In this document: positions 1 through 10,236 of the stretch, one piece after another
How positions within the stretch are numbered: position 1 is the stretch's first letter
Layout: the number at the start of each line of letters is the position of its first letter
Assembly: GCA_963843315.1 (NCBI GenBank)
Contig: CAWJJU010000004.1
Span: 1 to 64,000 of the forward strand
Length of the DNA stretch: 64,000 nt
From: JAWVFM01 sp963843315
GTDB taxonomy: Bacteria; Actinomycetota; Thermoleophilia; Solirubrobacterales; 70-9
Reading direction: 5' to 3'
Notes under the pieces: generated by a model
Told to the model about the DNA's origin: nothing
Database searches by the model: none
The model's input: the letters and a program-made list of their open reading frames with translations, nothing else
Program-made: the position numbers and the translations under genes

Positions 1-1
1 T

Positions 2-599
2 CCCATCGTCGTCCTGGCGGTGGTGTTTGGAGCGTGCGTGGCCGGCGTCTATCTTTTCACCCGCCACCCCGCACGGCAGACGTTAGGACTGGTGTTGCTG
101 GCAGTGGCAGTCATCCCGATTGCCTCATGCAATTACCCTCGCCGGCGACTACCTCGCCTACGGCGGCCTCGTTTCCGGCACGGCCAATTACGTGGAGGCA
201 TCCGGCCAGACGACCGGGTGGCTTGACTTCGCCACGCTGGACGCCACCGTCACCCTAGGCGCCTGGGTCGTTGCGGTGCGCGGGTCGCAAGGCAGGCTCC
301 CGGGAATGCAGCCGTGGGCGATCGGCATGATCGTCGTGGCCACAACGGTCACCGCCTACTTCGGCGATCTGCTTCCCTCGAGCTTTCACGGAGGGATGTT
401 CTTCTACCTGGCGCTTTCCCTGCCGCTGATCTACCAGTTCGGGGCGGGCTCGGAGGAGCTGAACCGCTCCTCACCCAGCCACCTCGTCCTGTTCCTGGCG
501 ACGGCAGCCTTCGGGCTCGCCATCGCCGCCGTTCGGGTGTCATTTGGCGATTCAGCCCAGGACATCTCAGCGATGGAGACGTGGGCCTCGCGCTGGTGA
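2..599 (+). CDS. Polytopic membrane protein, 5'-truncated by window edge, one frame break
   Basis: The C-terminal part of an integral membrane protein, open to the left edge of the window. Hydrophobic stretches alternate with short loops. It is a clear paralogue of the C-terminal third of the polytopic protein at 5089-6873: both share a 'TLDA.VT' stretch, then 'A.TTV.AY.G..L.S', 'FY.AL.LP..Y' and a closing acidic-Asn segment. The reading frame switches once near 113-120, where 'AVAVI' must join 'LPHAITLAGDY' to match the paralogue. A one-base indel is the simplest cause. No enzymatic motif is visible, so the function is unknown. The stop at 597-599 faces the convergent metalloprotease gene. 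Confidence 0.5.
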
Positions 600-747
600 A
601 GCCAGGGTTGCTGCTCGCGTTTCTCGTAATCGCGGCGTCTGGCCTGGCCCGCGCAAAGCCAGCAGCCGCGGCTTCGTAGCTCAGGGGGCATTTCCGCGCG
701 GCCGTTGTCGCTATGGCTGGAGGTACGCCTTCCCGCAACGGGAGGGG

Positions 748-1609
748 TCACCAAGCTGCCGGAGCCGAACTTGAACGCTGCCTCGCGCTGCGCCGGGGTG
801 CCGTGATGGTCGGGGTTGGTGAGGTCGAAGTCCCCTACCCCCGCCTCCGCGGTGCTGATCGCCTCGTCCACGTCTCCGCCCTCGAGCAGGCCCTGGTAAT
901 AGGCGGAGTTCGCCCAGGTGCCGGCGAGGCAGTCGGCGTCGAGCTCGTAGTGCTCGGTGGAGAGATGCGCGTCGTAGAGGCCGACCTGATTCTGGACGGC
1001 GTGCGCGTATTCATGGGCGAGCGCGTAGGCGACGCCGAAGTCGCCGATGGCCTTACCGGCCCCGCGCGCCTCACCGGGAAGGTCATCGGTCACGCCGTTC
1101 CAGATCGCCACCGCGTAGGTCTGGGAGAAGTAGACCGTGTGGTCGGGGCGGGCAGTAGAAGGCCGCCTTCTGCCCCGCCTCCGCGGCCTGCCCGCTCGGG
1201 TCGTGGCACCCTGTCCGGACCGAGTCGCCTGGACCGACCCAGACATGGTTGACAACGAACCGGGACCCGGGAAGGGTCTTGGCCCAGAAGTTGCACTCAC
1301 GTCCTGGAGCACGTTCGAGAGGAACTGCGCCATGTTCGCCGGGGTGATCTGCCCGGGCTGCGTGAGCAGGTCCGCCCGGGTTGCAGGCTCGACCTTCTGG
1401 TCGATCGCGTCGAACTTCTTGCGAGCTTTCGCGAGCGTCTGCTTGTTCAGAACGGACGCCGACTGATCGGTGTCAACGGTCGCGCCGGCGGTGGAGGACG
1501 ATGAGCCCCCGCTGCCGGCTCCGCTGCCGCACCCGGCGAGCGCGAGCGCGAGCCCGACGCCGATGCACGCGAGAGCCCCCTGGCGAAATGGTGGACGAAG
1601 ACGATTCAA
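748..1609 (-). CDS. YpfJ-type zinc metallopeptidase lipoprotein, frame breaks
   Basis: Predicted secreted neutral zinc metallopeptidase of the YpfJ/KPN_00457 family (PF04228). A TTG start at 1609 gives a short basic N-terminus, a hydrophobic run and a lipobox (LAGC), so it should be an acylated exported protein. The catalytic HEYAH (HExxH) motif is followed about 25 residues later by the family's 'ELDADCLAG.W' signature and near the end by 'HGTPAQR'. Two compensating frame changes, near 1300 and 1150, displace a middle segment that in the alternate frame reads the expected 'NFWAK...VWVGPGD...FYCP'. The 3' end is uncertain: this frame stays open to 431 and collides with the convergent gene, whereas a one-base shift gives a stop at about 748. 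The protein substrate is unknown. Confidence 0.6.
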
Positions 1610-1628
1610 TGGACCCGTCGGCGGCACC

Positions 1629-3302
1629 CTACCCCCCACGGAGGTACTGAACGGCGCTGAACGCGAGGAGGCTGACCTTCGGCGAGCCGAGCCCGGTGGC
1701 GAAGTCCCATCCGGGGCCGGCGCGGTAGAAGCGATTCGTCCCCTCGAGCACGTCGTGAAATGGCGTTCGTCGTCCCGCCGTCGGCCGCCACCGAGTAGAG
1801 CAGGGGCGGCGAAGCCGATCCGGCCCGCCCCGTGGCCTTCCGCCCACTGCTGCACCAGCGCCATCGACGCGGCCCAGAACGGCGCCGAGGCGCTCGTTCC
1901 GCCGACCTGGAGCAGCTTGCCGCCGGCGACGATCTGCCAGCCGCTCCCCACGTCGGCGTCGGCGGCGACGTCCGGCAGCTGGCGGTTGCCGTTCGACTCG
2001 GCGCGGACCACGCCCGGGCCCTGCTGCCAGGACGGGCGGCGCCAGATTCCGCTGAGCCCACCGCCCCCGCCGGCGCGCGACAGCGAGGATCCCCACGCCG
2101 ACTCCCCCTGATAGGAGCCGTCGCGGTTCAGCTCCAGGTGGGTGCCGCCGACGGAGATCAGGCCGGGGCTCGACCCCGGCCATTCGACGGCGAGATGCGG
2201 CGGCGACTTCGGAAACGCGTGCTGGCAGTCGTAGGCGCCGGCGTCGCCGCTGGCGGCGAAGACGCTGACGCCGGCGCTCTGGGCCGCGTCGATCGCGCGC
2301 TCGTCGGCCCTGATCGCGCCGAGCCCGTCGAGCTGCAGGTAGCCCGGCTCGCAGGCGCCCCAGCTGATCGAGGCAATGTCGGCCCGGCCGTCGCGGACGA
2401 TCTTCCCGAGGGGGCCGGCGATCCTCGGCAGCCCGTGCAGAGGCGCCTCGTAGAAGAGGATGTGCGCCTCCGGCGCGATCGCGTGGGCGATCTCCACGTC
2501 CAGATCCGCCTCGCTGACCCCCTCCCTGCCCGCGTCGTCGTTGGTGTGGCCGACGACCTCGACGTCGGCCGGGGGCAATCCGAATCGGTGGTCGTAGGCG
2601 TCGACGTCAGCGCGCCGAAACGGGGCGAAGGAGATGATCGCAATCGTCTGGCCCTGCCCCGAGACGCCCAGCTGTCTCCAGCGCGGAGGTGCCATAGGCG
2701 TCCGCGGCCTGGTTGGGCGTCAGTCCGCCCGCGGGCACCAGCTGCACCGGGGTGCGCGGCGGCAACTTCGTATCCAGCCCGATGACCGACGCCACGCTCG
2801 CCCGCATCGGCGGCGGGACGGTAGGCCGAGTCGCGGGCGCGTGGTAGGCGCGCCCGAGCGCGTCCCGATAATCGATCAGGCCTCTCGCGAACACGCTATT
2901 GACCGTGCCCCCGCGGGCCCGGACCTCCAGCTCGGTGCGCTGCGGCAGGGCCCGGACCACGTCGACCCCACGCGTGCGAAGGCGCCGCCCGAGCTCGCCC
3001 AGCGCGCGGCGGTCGATTCCGTAGCGCCGCCCGAACTGCGCAGGGCCGATGAACCTGTGATCGCCCATCCGAGTGGGACCGTTCAGGCGGTCGAAGCCGG
3101 CGCCTCATCTCCTCGTGGCCCGGCAGGCGCAGGGCGAGCGTGAATCGAACCGAGGCGTCGGGGTGGGTGGGGCCAAGGCGAGCGCCGTCCGAGCTTTGGG
3201 CGGAGGGTGGCGCCCGGCGAAGGCAATCGCGGCGCTCGCAGCCAGCAGCGCGAGCACACCCACGGCGGCGCTCCGCCGGCGGCGCGGCACGCGCTCGGTC
3301 AT
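1629..3302 (-). CDS. Sedolisin (S53 serine-carboxyl peptidase) pre-pro-protein, several frame breaks
   Basis: Secreted acid protease of the kumamolisin/sedolisin family. An Ala-rich signal peptide is followed by a pro-kumamolisin activation domain ('GLIDYRDALGR.YHAP' is its end) and the S53 catalytic domain. Catalytic residues are visible: Glu and Asp in 'SEADLDVEIAHAIAP', the oxyanion Asp in 'AASGDAGAYDC', and Ser in 'GGTSASAPFWA'. The C-terminal calcium site reads 'FHDVLEGTN' and 'PGWDFATGLGSP'. About five frame changes (near 3170, 3105, 2690, 1797 and 1755) must be bridged. The one at 1797 is an extra C in a CCCC run. ATG at 3302 is preferred because GAGGGA lies just upstream; ATG 3320 overlaps the previous stop. 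Such proteases degrade protein outside the cell at low pH (family knowledge). Confidence 0.72.
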
Positions 3303-3316
3303 CGGTCCCTCAATCC

Positions 3317-5096
3317 TCATGGGCCCGACCCGCCCCCGACGCTGATCGTCGCGAAGACGGCATCCGCGAGCTCGTACAAAGCATCCCTGCCCGCCGGGTC
3401 GGAGGTCGCCGCGACCACCGTCGTCGTCAGCGTCACGCCGGCATGCGTAGCCGCCTGGATCGCGACGCTGACGGGCTGCCCTGGTCCCTGCGGCGCCGCG
3501 AGGGTTCCGACGTAGGCTCGGCCCACCCCCGGAGACGGCCCGACGCCCGCGCCCTGCAGCACGTACTGGGTGTCGGTGTCGGGGGCGATCCCCGAGATCC
3601 TCTCCCCTACTCGTCGCGGGCGGAAGCGAGAGCCTGACCGGCGCTCAGGCCCGCCGAGTCGGCGGCGGCGATAGCGATGAAGGAGTCGTCGCCGGGCGAG
3701 AGCTCGAGGCTGGCCCGGGTTTGCCCGACCACCGAGAGCCGGTCGCCCGGGTATTGCGCGCTGACGTCAAACACTGGGCTTCTCCACAGCTGCCGGCCTC
3801 CTAGGGGCTCGATCGCCGACGGGCCGCACGGCCCTCCCGGCGGGCAGGGCGCGGGGCGATCGCCGGGCGCAGCCGTAGCGGCCACCGCGAGGCCGATGCC
3901 GACCGCCAGTGCGAGGGCAACGCCATAGGCCACGGGTCCGCGCCCCCTGAGCACCGCGCCCGCGGGCCGCGCGACGTCCGTGCCCTCCCCTCGAGGGCGC
4001 GACGTTTCGGCAGCGCCTGGAGCGAAACGCCGCAGCTTCCGCAGAACGTGTGCAGCGGTGTCGCCTCATGGCAGTTCGGGCACTCGATAGGCCTGCCGAC
4101 GTCGATCTCGCGCGACTCCTGCACCAGGCCGAGGTGGATGGCGCGCCGCAGCAGGATGAGCCCGGCGACGTCGAAGACGACGAGCAGCGCCAGCCACGCC
4201 GCCGCAGCCAGGACGGTCTCGGCGAGGGCCGCGGCGACGAGGGCCAGCGCGGCGAGGACGATCGCCGGCCCAGGGCGGCCCGACGGGCCAAGCGCGCCGC
4301 TGTCGCGCACGGGAGCGCGGTAGCGCAGCCACAGCGCGGCGCACGCGAGCCCGACGACTGCCATTGCCAGCACCGGCATCGCCACTCCGAGCGCCAGCAG
4401 GCGCCACACCCATTCCGCCACGGCGCCGTCGGGGCGAACGCCTCCGCCCAGGACCGACACCCCGTAGGTGATCGCTTGCCCGCCCGCGAGGGTCGCGGCC
4501 GCGGCGGCTCCGAAGGTCACGCCGTCGAGCACGTCGTTGAATCGCGGGTAGCGCAGCAGCACGAGCGGCCCCACGAGAACCAGCGCGAGGCCGGCAAGCG
4601 GCAGCACGATCCCGCCGCTGACGGCGTAGCTCGACGGACCGTCGCGGATCGCGTCGACATGCGACGGAGCGATCGCCAGCGCCAGCAGGCCGGTGGCCAC
4701 GCCCACCGCCGCGCCCCACCCGACCGACAACCCAATCGCCCACGCCGGTTCGTCCTCATAGACGTCGACGTCGACCATGTAGACGACGACGAGCAACGGG
4801 ACGAGACACGCAGCGGCGATCAGCGCCAGCGGGAACAGCCGCAGCACGGTGAGCGCCACGACAGCGACGATCGCGACGAGCAGAGTGCCGCGAAACGCGG
4901 CCATGGAAGCGCGCGGCAGGCGGGGAAACAACGTGGATACGACCCGCGGCGAGAGCAGGCGCTCGCTGGGAGCGCCGGCGAACCTCGACTTCCCTGAAGC
5001 GCCCGCCTCGCGCGCAAGCTCCGCGCCGCAGCGAACGCAGGACCTGGTGTCCGGCACCGTCTGACCGCAGCTCGGGCACCTGCGCAGCTCAGCCAT
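3317..5096 (-). CDS. Double zinc-ribbon membrane protein with PrsW-like segment, two frame breaks
   Basis: The protein starts with a zinc ribbon (CPSCG...CVRCG, residues about 8-24), continues into roughly nine to ten membrane segments, then a second zinc ribbon (CPNCHEAT...CGSCG), one more membrane helix and an extracytoplasmic C-terminal domain of about 190 residues. The middle contains 'FNDVLDGVTFGAAAAATLAGGQAITYG', resembling the second motif of PrsW intramembrane proteases but lacking the conserved Glu, so it is probably not a protease. Frame changes near 3995 and 3612 are inferred because the adjoining frames continue smoothly, for example into 'RVGERISGIAPDTDTQYVLQ'. The ATG at 5096 overlaps the upstream gene by 8 bases, suggesting one operon. 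Function unknown. Confidence 0.5.
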
Positions 5097-6873
5097 TGCC
5101 CGCCACCCCCGCTCGGCGCGTCGCCCTCGAGCACGCAGCAGCGGTGAGCATCACCGCGAGTGGGGGAAGGATGAGGATCCTCCCCACGCTGCCCTCGGTT
5201 GGCGCGCTGGGGCCCGCGTGGCCCGTGGCGACCAGCATGATCGCGATCGCGATGAGACCCGCCGCCGCGCCGGCCTCCACCAGGACGCGGACGGAGTGAT
5301 GATCTCCGGGCTCGTTGAGGTCGCGCGCGCCAAGCGTGAACCCGTAGAGGGCCGGAAGCACAAGCGCGATGTAGAAGGCGCCACTCGACCAGATGCTGGA
5401 GAGGATGGAGCCGGAGTAGGCGACCGTGGTCGACGCGGCGAGCACGACCAGAAGGCCCGCGTCGGAGACCCGGCGGCGCGGGATCGGCGCAAAGACGAGG
5501 ACGGCAACCATCACGGTCACGGCCGCGTCCAGGGTCGTCAGCTGGTAGCTGCCGGCCCCCAGTCTGTCTCCCCACGACGCGGTGAGCGCGATCGCCCGCG
5601 GGAGGGCGAGCAGCGAAAAGAGGATCAGGAATGAGGCGACGGGTATAAGCCGACGTCGCCACAGCAGATAGCCGCCCGCCAGGCCGGCCAGATACACGGC
5701 GCCCACCTGGCAGACGAGCTGACGTTCCGAGAACCAGCCGCCCGCGTCGACAAACCAGCTTCGAATCGACGAGTCGGGCGCGAACCCGAGCGCCCCGACG
5801 ACGAAGAGAACCAGGGCGCCCAGGAGCAACGCGAGGAGGAAGACCGCGATGAGCCAGCCGGCGGCGCGATCGAGCTCGGCGTCGCGAAAGCTCAGATCGC
5901 AGCGCCGCGCGAGCCACCACCCGCCCACGAGCGCGAGCGCGGCGGCCATCAGCCAGGAGAGAAGGTCGTCGCCGGCGCTCGCTCGAAGCCCACCGAGCTC
6001 GCCTCCGAGAGCCGCGGGAAGCACGTCCAGATAGCCGAGCGCCAGCCACACCAGCTTCGCTACGACGAATGCCTCGAGCACGATCGGGATCCTCTGGTGC
6101 AGGCGCTCGAACTGGCTACCAACGTCGCGAGCAGCGCGCGCGCCAACGACGGACTGCCACATGAGCAGAGCCGCGACGAAGAAGCTGACCCCGGTCAGCA
6201 GGCCGATCACGTTCACGACGGCGGGAGCACTCGCATCGAAGAGGCCCGGAGGAGGCGACCCGGGAAAGACAATCGCGGCGAGATAGGAGAGAAGCGCCAA
6301 GCAGAAGGGCAGGGCGGCGAGCGCTGCGGCGACGTTCGGGCGCCGCCCGACCGGCCCGGGCGCCACCGTCGCCAGAAGCGCGGAAGCGAGGCCTACCCAG
6401 CCGGCGACCTGAATCGCAACGCCAAGCCAGCCCGGGATGAAGTGGAGGTTGGCCAGGGCCGCTCCCTGGTCGTGGTAGGTGACCACTGCCTTCCCGGCCT
6501 CGATCGTTTCGCCCGCGAAAGCCGCTCCGACGAGGCCGACGAGCAACCTCGTCGGCTTCCCGAAGCGCCAGCCCGGCGTGTGCGCCGCCGACGTCAGGGC
6601 CGCGGCCGCGGCCGTGACCCCGAGAAACGCCGCGATCAACACCAAGCGCGGAATCGCCGGCTCGATCGGGACGCCGTTGCGGTCGACCGGGAACGTCTCC
6701 GAGCCACCCGGGATCGAGATCTTCAGCCCGATCATCAGGACGAGAACGGCAGCGAACCCCCAGGCCGCAACGGCGGCGATCGCATAGGCCCGGACTCCGG
6801 GCGCGTGGGCGGAAAGTCGCAAACGCCGCTCAGAGAGCACGCTGCTGAGGCTCCGGCGGGGCCTCCCTTCCAT
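5089..6873 (-). CDS. Polytopic membrane protein of unknown function
   Basis: A 594-residue protein with about twelve or more hydrophobic helices, short charged loops and no recognisable enzymatic or transporter motif. Its C-terminal third is paralogous to the truncated gene at the left edge of the window, so the two flank the protease and zinc-ribbon genes. It starts at ATG 6873 (MEGRPRR), divergent from the VOC gene at 6951, and its stop overlaps the ATG of the zinc-ribbon membrane protein, which implies co-transcription and coupled translation. The reading frame is intact. It may be part of a membrane complex with its neighbour; this is inferred from position only. Confidence 0.55.
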   Translation of the reverse strand: MEGRPRRSLSSVLSERRLRLSAHAPGVRAYAIAAVAAWGFAAVLVLMIGLKISIPGGSETFPVDRNGVPIEPAIPRLVLIAAFLGVTAAAAALTSAAHTPGWRFGKPTRLLVGLVGAAFAGETIEAGKAVVTYHDQGAALANLHFIPGWLGVAIQVAGWVGLASALLATVAPGPVGRRPNVAAALAALPFCLALLSYLAAIVFPGSPPPGLFDASAPAVVNVIGLLTGVSFFVAALLMWQSVVGARAARDVGSQFERLHQRIPIVLEAFVVAKLVWLALGYLDVLPAALGGELGGLRASAGDDLLSWLMAAALALVGGWWLARRCDLSFRDAELDRAAGWLIAVFLLALLLGALVLFVVGALGFAPDSSIRSWFVDAGGWFSERQLVCQVGAVYLAGLAGGYLLWRRRLIPVASFLILFSLLALPRAIALTASWGDRLGAGSYQLTTLDAAVTVMVAVLVFAPIPRRRVSDAGLLVVLAASTTVAYSGSILSSIWSSGAFYIALVLPALYGFTLGARDLNEPGDHHSVRVLVEAGAAAGLIAIAIMLVATGHAGPSAPTEGSVGRILILPPLAVMLTAAACSRATRRAGVAGNG

Positions 6874-6950
6874 CCTGCCGGGCCGAACCTATCCGACCGG
6901 CCGGCCGAGCGCAGGGCCCGTGCCGCGGCGGGTGCTAGCGTCGGCTTCCG

Positions 6951-7313
6951 ATGAGCCCGATCAGCCGCGACGGCAAGATCTGTTACCTCGAGCTGCCGAC
7001 CGACGACGTCGAGCGCTCCTCCGCCTTCTACGCGGCGGTCTTCGGGTGGAAGATCAGGAAGCGCGGCGACGGCGAGGTCGCGTTCGACGACACCGTCGAG
7101 GTCAGCGGCACCTGGGTCACGGGGCGGCCTCCGTTCGACGGCTCCTCGCTGACCGTCCACGTGATGGTCGACGACATCGAGGCGACGATGGCGAAGGTCG
7201 AGGCCGAGGGCGGGCGCATCCTCGAGGGCGTCGGCGCGCACGCGCCGGAGATCACGGCGAAGTTCGCCGACCCCTACGGCAACGTCCTCGGGCTCTACCA
7301 GGAGCCAGCCTAG
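6951..7313 (+). CDS. VOC-family (glyoxalase/bleomycin-resistance fold) protein
   Basis: A small 120-residue protein with the paired beta-alpha-beta-beta-beta modules of the vicinal oxygen chelate fold. The N-terminal half reads 'ICYLELPTDDVERSSAFYAAVFGW' in two parts and the C-terminal half ends 'FADPYGNVLGLYQEP', both typical of this family. Potential metal ligands are present (Glu in 'YLELP', His in 'LTVHVMV') but the substrate cannot be deduced. ATG at 6951 is preferred. It stands alone, divergent from the membrane protein at 6873. Family members include glyoxalases, dioxygenases, antibiotic-binding proteins and many of unknown role. Confidence 0.75.
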   Translation: MSPISRDGKICYLELPTDDVERSSAFYAAVFGWKIRKRGDGEVAFDDTVEVSGTWVTGRPPFDGSSLTVHVMVDDIEATMAKVEAEGGRILEGVGAHAPEITAKFADPYGNVLGLYQEPA

Positions 7314-7344
7314 CGCCGGCCGCGCCCCTGCTAGCTTGCCGCGC

Positions 7345-7998
7345 GTGAAGAGGCGGCGGGGCGCTCTCGCAGCAGGGTTCGCGTTGGCGCTCGGCGCGTG
7401 GCTCGCGCTGCCCGCCGGCGCCTACAACCTGGAGTCGCCGCGCTTTGCCTGGCCCGGCCGACCGGCGGTCATCCGCTACCACAGCGATCTGGGCAAGCCG
7501 CGGCACTTCGCCGTCAGTCACGCGACCTTCGCGTGGAGCCACAGCGGGGTGCGGCTTCGCTTTCGCAGCACCAGCGCCAAGCGCGCCGGCCTGCTGATCA
7601 AGTCCTCGCCGAAGGTGCCCTGCGGCAACGGGTTCACGTCGCTGTCGGTCGACCCCGAGACCCATCGCCCGCACGGCCGCACCAAGGTCCACATCGGCAC
7701 CGCGAGCCCGTTCGGCGGCGGCAACGTCGCCAGGCGGTGCCGCTACATCGACACGATCGTCATCGCCCACGAGCTGGGCCATGCGATCGGCCTCGACCAT
7801 CAGGACGGCCGCTGCGCGGTGATGAACACGACGAACACGACCTTCGGCAAGAAGCCACTCGCGGTCGCCCCGAGCCACTGCCACGGCGGCGCGGGCAAGT
7901 GGTACTGCCGCGTCCTCGCGATCGACGACCTGAGGGGCGCGAAGAAGCTCTACGGCGGCAACCCGAAGGTACGAAACCCCGAGTTCTGCCCAACCTAG
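7345..7998 (+). CDS. Secreted matrixin-like zinc metalloprotease
   Basis: The GTG at 7345 gives an Arg/Lys-rich start followed by an Ala/Leu signal peptide ending near 'LPAGAYN'; a TTG at 7336 is the alternative. The mature protein carries HELGHAIGLDH (H at about residue 142), the extended HExxHxxGxxH zinc motif of metzincins, followed by 'CAVMN', the expected Met-turn. At about 217 residues it is a minimal matrixin-type catalytic domain with an extra Cys-rich C-terminus ('HCHGG...WYCRVLAIDDLRGAKKLYGG'), where 'DD...A...LYG' matches the end of peptidase M10 domains. Likely an extracellular protease. It is followed 59 bases later by the first c-di-GMP gene, with no sign of functional linkage. 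Confidence 0.78.
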   Translation: MKRRRGALAAGFALALGAWLALPAGAYNLESPRFAWPGRPAVIRYHSDLGKPRHFAVSHATFAWSHSGVRLRFRSTSAKRAGLLIKSSPKVPCGNGFTSLSVDPETHRPHGRTKVHIGTASPFGGGNVARRCRYIDTIVIAHELGHAIGLDHQDGRCAVMNTTNTTFGKKPLAVAPSHCHGGAGKWYCRVLAIDDLRGAKKLYGGNPKVRNPEFCPT

Positions 7999-8057
7999 AG
8001 CGCCGCAAACGCCCTCCGCGCATCAGGAAAGCGGACCTGCGGCCGATGTAGAGGGTG

Positions 8058-10136
8058 ATGGATCACCCACATAGGGGACTGAACCGCTTCGCCGCGCTCT
8101 GGGCGCCGGTCGCGGCAGGGTGCGTGCTCTGGCTCGGATACCTCGCCTGGCTTGTCGCCGGCGAGCCGGGATCGCTGCGCTGGGTCGCCCACTTCCCGGT
8201 CTACAACGGCGCCCTGCTGATGGGCGCAATCGCCTGCCTGGCGCGGGCGGCGCTGGTGCGCAGGAACCGGGGGCCGTGGGCACTCTTCGGCGTCGGGCTC
8301 CTCGCCTGGACCGCCGGCGACGTCTACTGGTACGCGGTCTTCGACGGCGCCAAGCACATCCCCTATCCCTCGTGGGCCGACGCCGGCTATCTGGCCGCGG
8401 CTCCGTGCTTCTTCATCGGCGTCGCGCTGATCGGCTACCGGCGGATCTCGACCGCGAGCCGCACAGTCTGGTTCGACGGCGCGATCGCAGCGGTCGCGGC
8501 GGCCAGCGCCTCCGTGGCCCTCCTGGGCCCAGCGCTGGTGGGCGCAACCAACGGCCAGACCTCCGTGGTCCTCACCAACCTCGCCTATCCGCTTGGTGAC
8601 GTCTTCGTGATCGCTCTCATCGCGGCGCTGCTGGGAGTCAGCGGGCTGCGCGGCGCGAAGCCGCTGTTCTACATCGGCGCGGGGATCCTGGCGTGGACCT
8701 TCGCCGACGGCATCTACCTGTGGGCCACGGCGCGCGGGGTCCTGACGTCGGACTACCTGGACCTGGCCTGGCCGGCTGGCGCCCTGGCGATCGCGTTCGG
8801 CGCGCTGGTCTCGGTGCGCTCGCCGATCACCCTCAAACGCGAGTACCGGCCGGGGCTGTTCATCCCCCTGCTCTCCACCCTGGTGGCGGTGGTCGTGCTG
8901 GTGTGGGACCACTTCTCGCCCGCCCAGGAGATCTCCGTGTGGCTGGGCGCGGGCACCCTGCTGCTCGTCGCCGTTCGCCTGGCGCTCAGCTTCCGCGAGA
9001 ACGACCGTCTCGTGGGGAGGCTCAACGAGCTCGTCGACACCCTTCAGGACGAGTCGATCACCGACCACCTCACAGATCTCGGCAACCGCCGCGCGCTGAT
9101 GAACGACCTCGGCGCGCTTCTCGCGGACACCGACGCCGCCGTCTCCGAGCACGTCTTCATGCTCTTCGACCTCGACGGCTTCAAGTCCTATAACGACACC
9201 TTCGGCCATCCCGCGGGCGACGCCCTGCTGAGCCGGCTCGCCGCCAATCTGAAGTTGTCCATCGATCCGATCGGAACCCCGTACCGCCTGGGCGGCGACG
9301 AGTTCTGCGTCCTCGTGGAGCTGCGGGGCCGCAAGCCGGTCGGCCTCGTCGAGCTGGCCCGCTCCGCGCTCACCGAGCACGGCAAGGGCTTTGCCATCGG
9401 CGCCTCGGCCGGCATGGTCCGCGTCCCGGCCGAAGCCTGGACGCCGAGCGAGGTGCTGAGGCTGGCCGACCAGCGCCTGTACGCCGAGAAGGCGAACCGC
9501 TCGACCCGCACCGGCGACCAGACCCGCGACCTGCTGCTGAGCCTGGTGCACCAGCGCGATCCGGCGCTCGGGCTCCACGTGGACGGCGTCGCCATCCTGG
9601 CGGTCGAGCTCGGGCGCAGGATGGACCTCGACGCCGAGGACCTCGACGTGCTGCGCCGGGCCGCGGAGCTTCACGACGTCGGCAAGATCGCGATCCCCGA
9701 GGACATCATCCAGAAGAACGGCCCGCTCACCGCCGTCGACTGGCACCTCATGCGCCAGCACACGATCATCGGCGAGCGCCTGCTGAGCGCCACGGAGGCA
9801 CTGACGCCCGTCGCGGCGGTCGTCCGCTCCTCGCACGAGCGCTGGGACGGCTGCGGCTACCCCGATGCGCTGGCGGGCGAGGCCATCCCGTTGCTGTCGC
9901 GAATCGTCTTCGTCTGCGACGCCTACGAGGCGATGCGGGCCAAGCGCCCCTACAAGGTCCCGATGTCCCAGGACGAGGTCGCGGCGGAGCTGCGCCGCAA
10001 CTCCGGCACCCAGTTCGACCCGCAGGTCGTGGAGCTCTTCTGCGACGAGGTCCTGCCGGCCGGCGCGCGCCTGCTCAAGCAGGGCAGCGAGCGCCGCTCT
10101 CACCGAGGCCAGCGGGCGACGCGCAGCCGGGCCTAG
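8058..10136 (+). CDS. Membrane GGDEF + HD-GYP c-di-GMP turnover protein (copy 1)
   Basis: About nine hydrophobic helices (residues 10-310) anchor the protein. A GGDEF diguanylate cyclase domain follows with an exact GGDEF motif near residue 413 and 'FDLDGFKSYNDTFGH' upstream. The inhibitory RxxD site normally just before GGDEF is absent. The C-terminal HD-GYP phosphodiesterase domain has 'LHDVGKIAIPEDI' (about residue 538), 'HTIIGERLL' and 'SSHERWDGCGYPDALAGE'. The usual HHE metal motif reads SHE, so one metal ligand is replaced. It may both make and break c-di-GMP, or one domain may regulate the other. ATG 8058 is used; GTG 8055 is the alternative. A close paralogue follows directly. Confidence 0.85.
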   Translation: MDHPHRGLNRFAALWAPVAAGCVLWLGYLAWLVAGEPGSLRWVAHFPVYNGALLMGAIACLARAALVRRNRGPWALFGVGLLAWTAGDVYWYAVFDGAKHIPYPSWADAGYLAAAPCFFIGVALIGYRRISTASRTVWFDGAIAAVAAASASVALLGPALVGATNGQTSVVLTNLAYPLGDVFVIALIAALLGVSGLRGAKPLFYIGAGILAWTFADGIYLWATARGVLTSDYLDLAWPAGALAIAFGALVSVRSPITLKREYRPGLFIPLLSTLVAVVVLVWDHFSPAQEISVWLGAGTLLLVAVRLALSFRENDRLVGRLNELVDTLQDESITDHLTDLGNRRALMNDLGALLADTDAAVSEHVFMLFDLDGFKSYNDTFGHPAGDALLSRLAANLKLSIDPIGTPYRLGGDEFCVLVELRGRKPVGLVELARSALTEHGKGFAIGASAGMVRVPAEAWTPSEVLRLADQRLYAEKANRSTRTGDQTRDLLLSLVHQRDPALGLHVDGVAILAVELGRRMDLDAEDLDVLRRAAELHDVGKIAIPEDIIQKNGPLTAVDWHLMRQHTIIGERLLSATEALTPVAAVVRSSHERWDGCGYPDALAGEAIPLLSRIVFVCDAYEAMRAKRPYKVPMSQDEVAAELRRNSGTQFDPQVVELFCDEVLPAGARLLKQGSERRSHRGQRATRSRA

Positions 10137-10236
10137 ACGGGCCCCGCAGAGCGCGGGTCGGCCATTGCGGTTAACCCTTCCTGACGTTCCGTAGTCAACC
10201 GTGCGCAGCGACTCATGAACCCGTCTAGGGTTGCCG

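Noticed and set aside
431..747. Extension of the YpfJ-like protein to 431
   Set aside because: The extra residues have no family similarity and overlap the convergent membrane-protein gene; a frame break near 750 is more likely.
670..760. tRNA-like start 'cgtagctcaggggg'
   Set aside because: It resembles a tRNA D-arm, but no T-arm (ttcgaat-type loop), anticodon stem or pairing acceptor follows within 100 bases.
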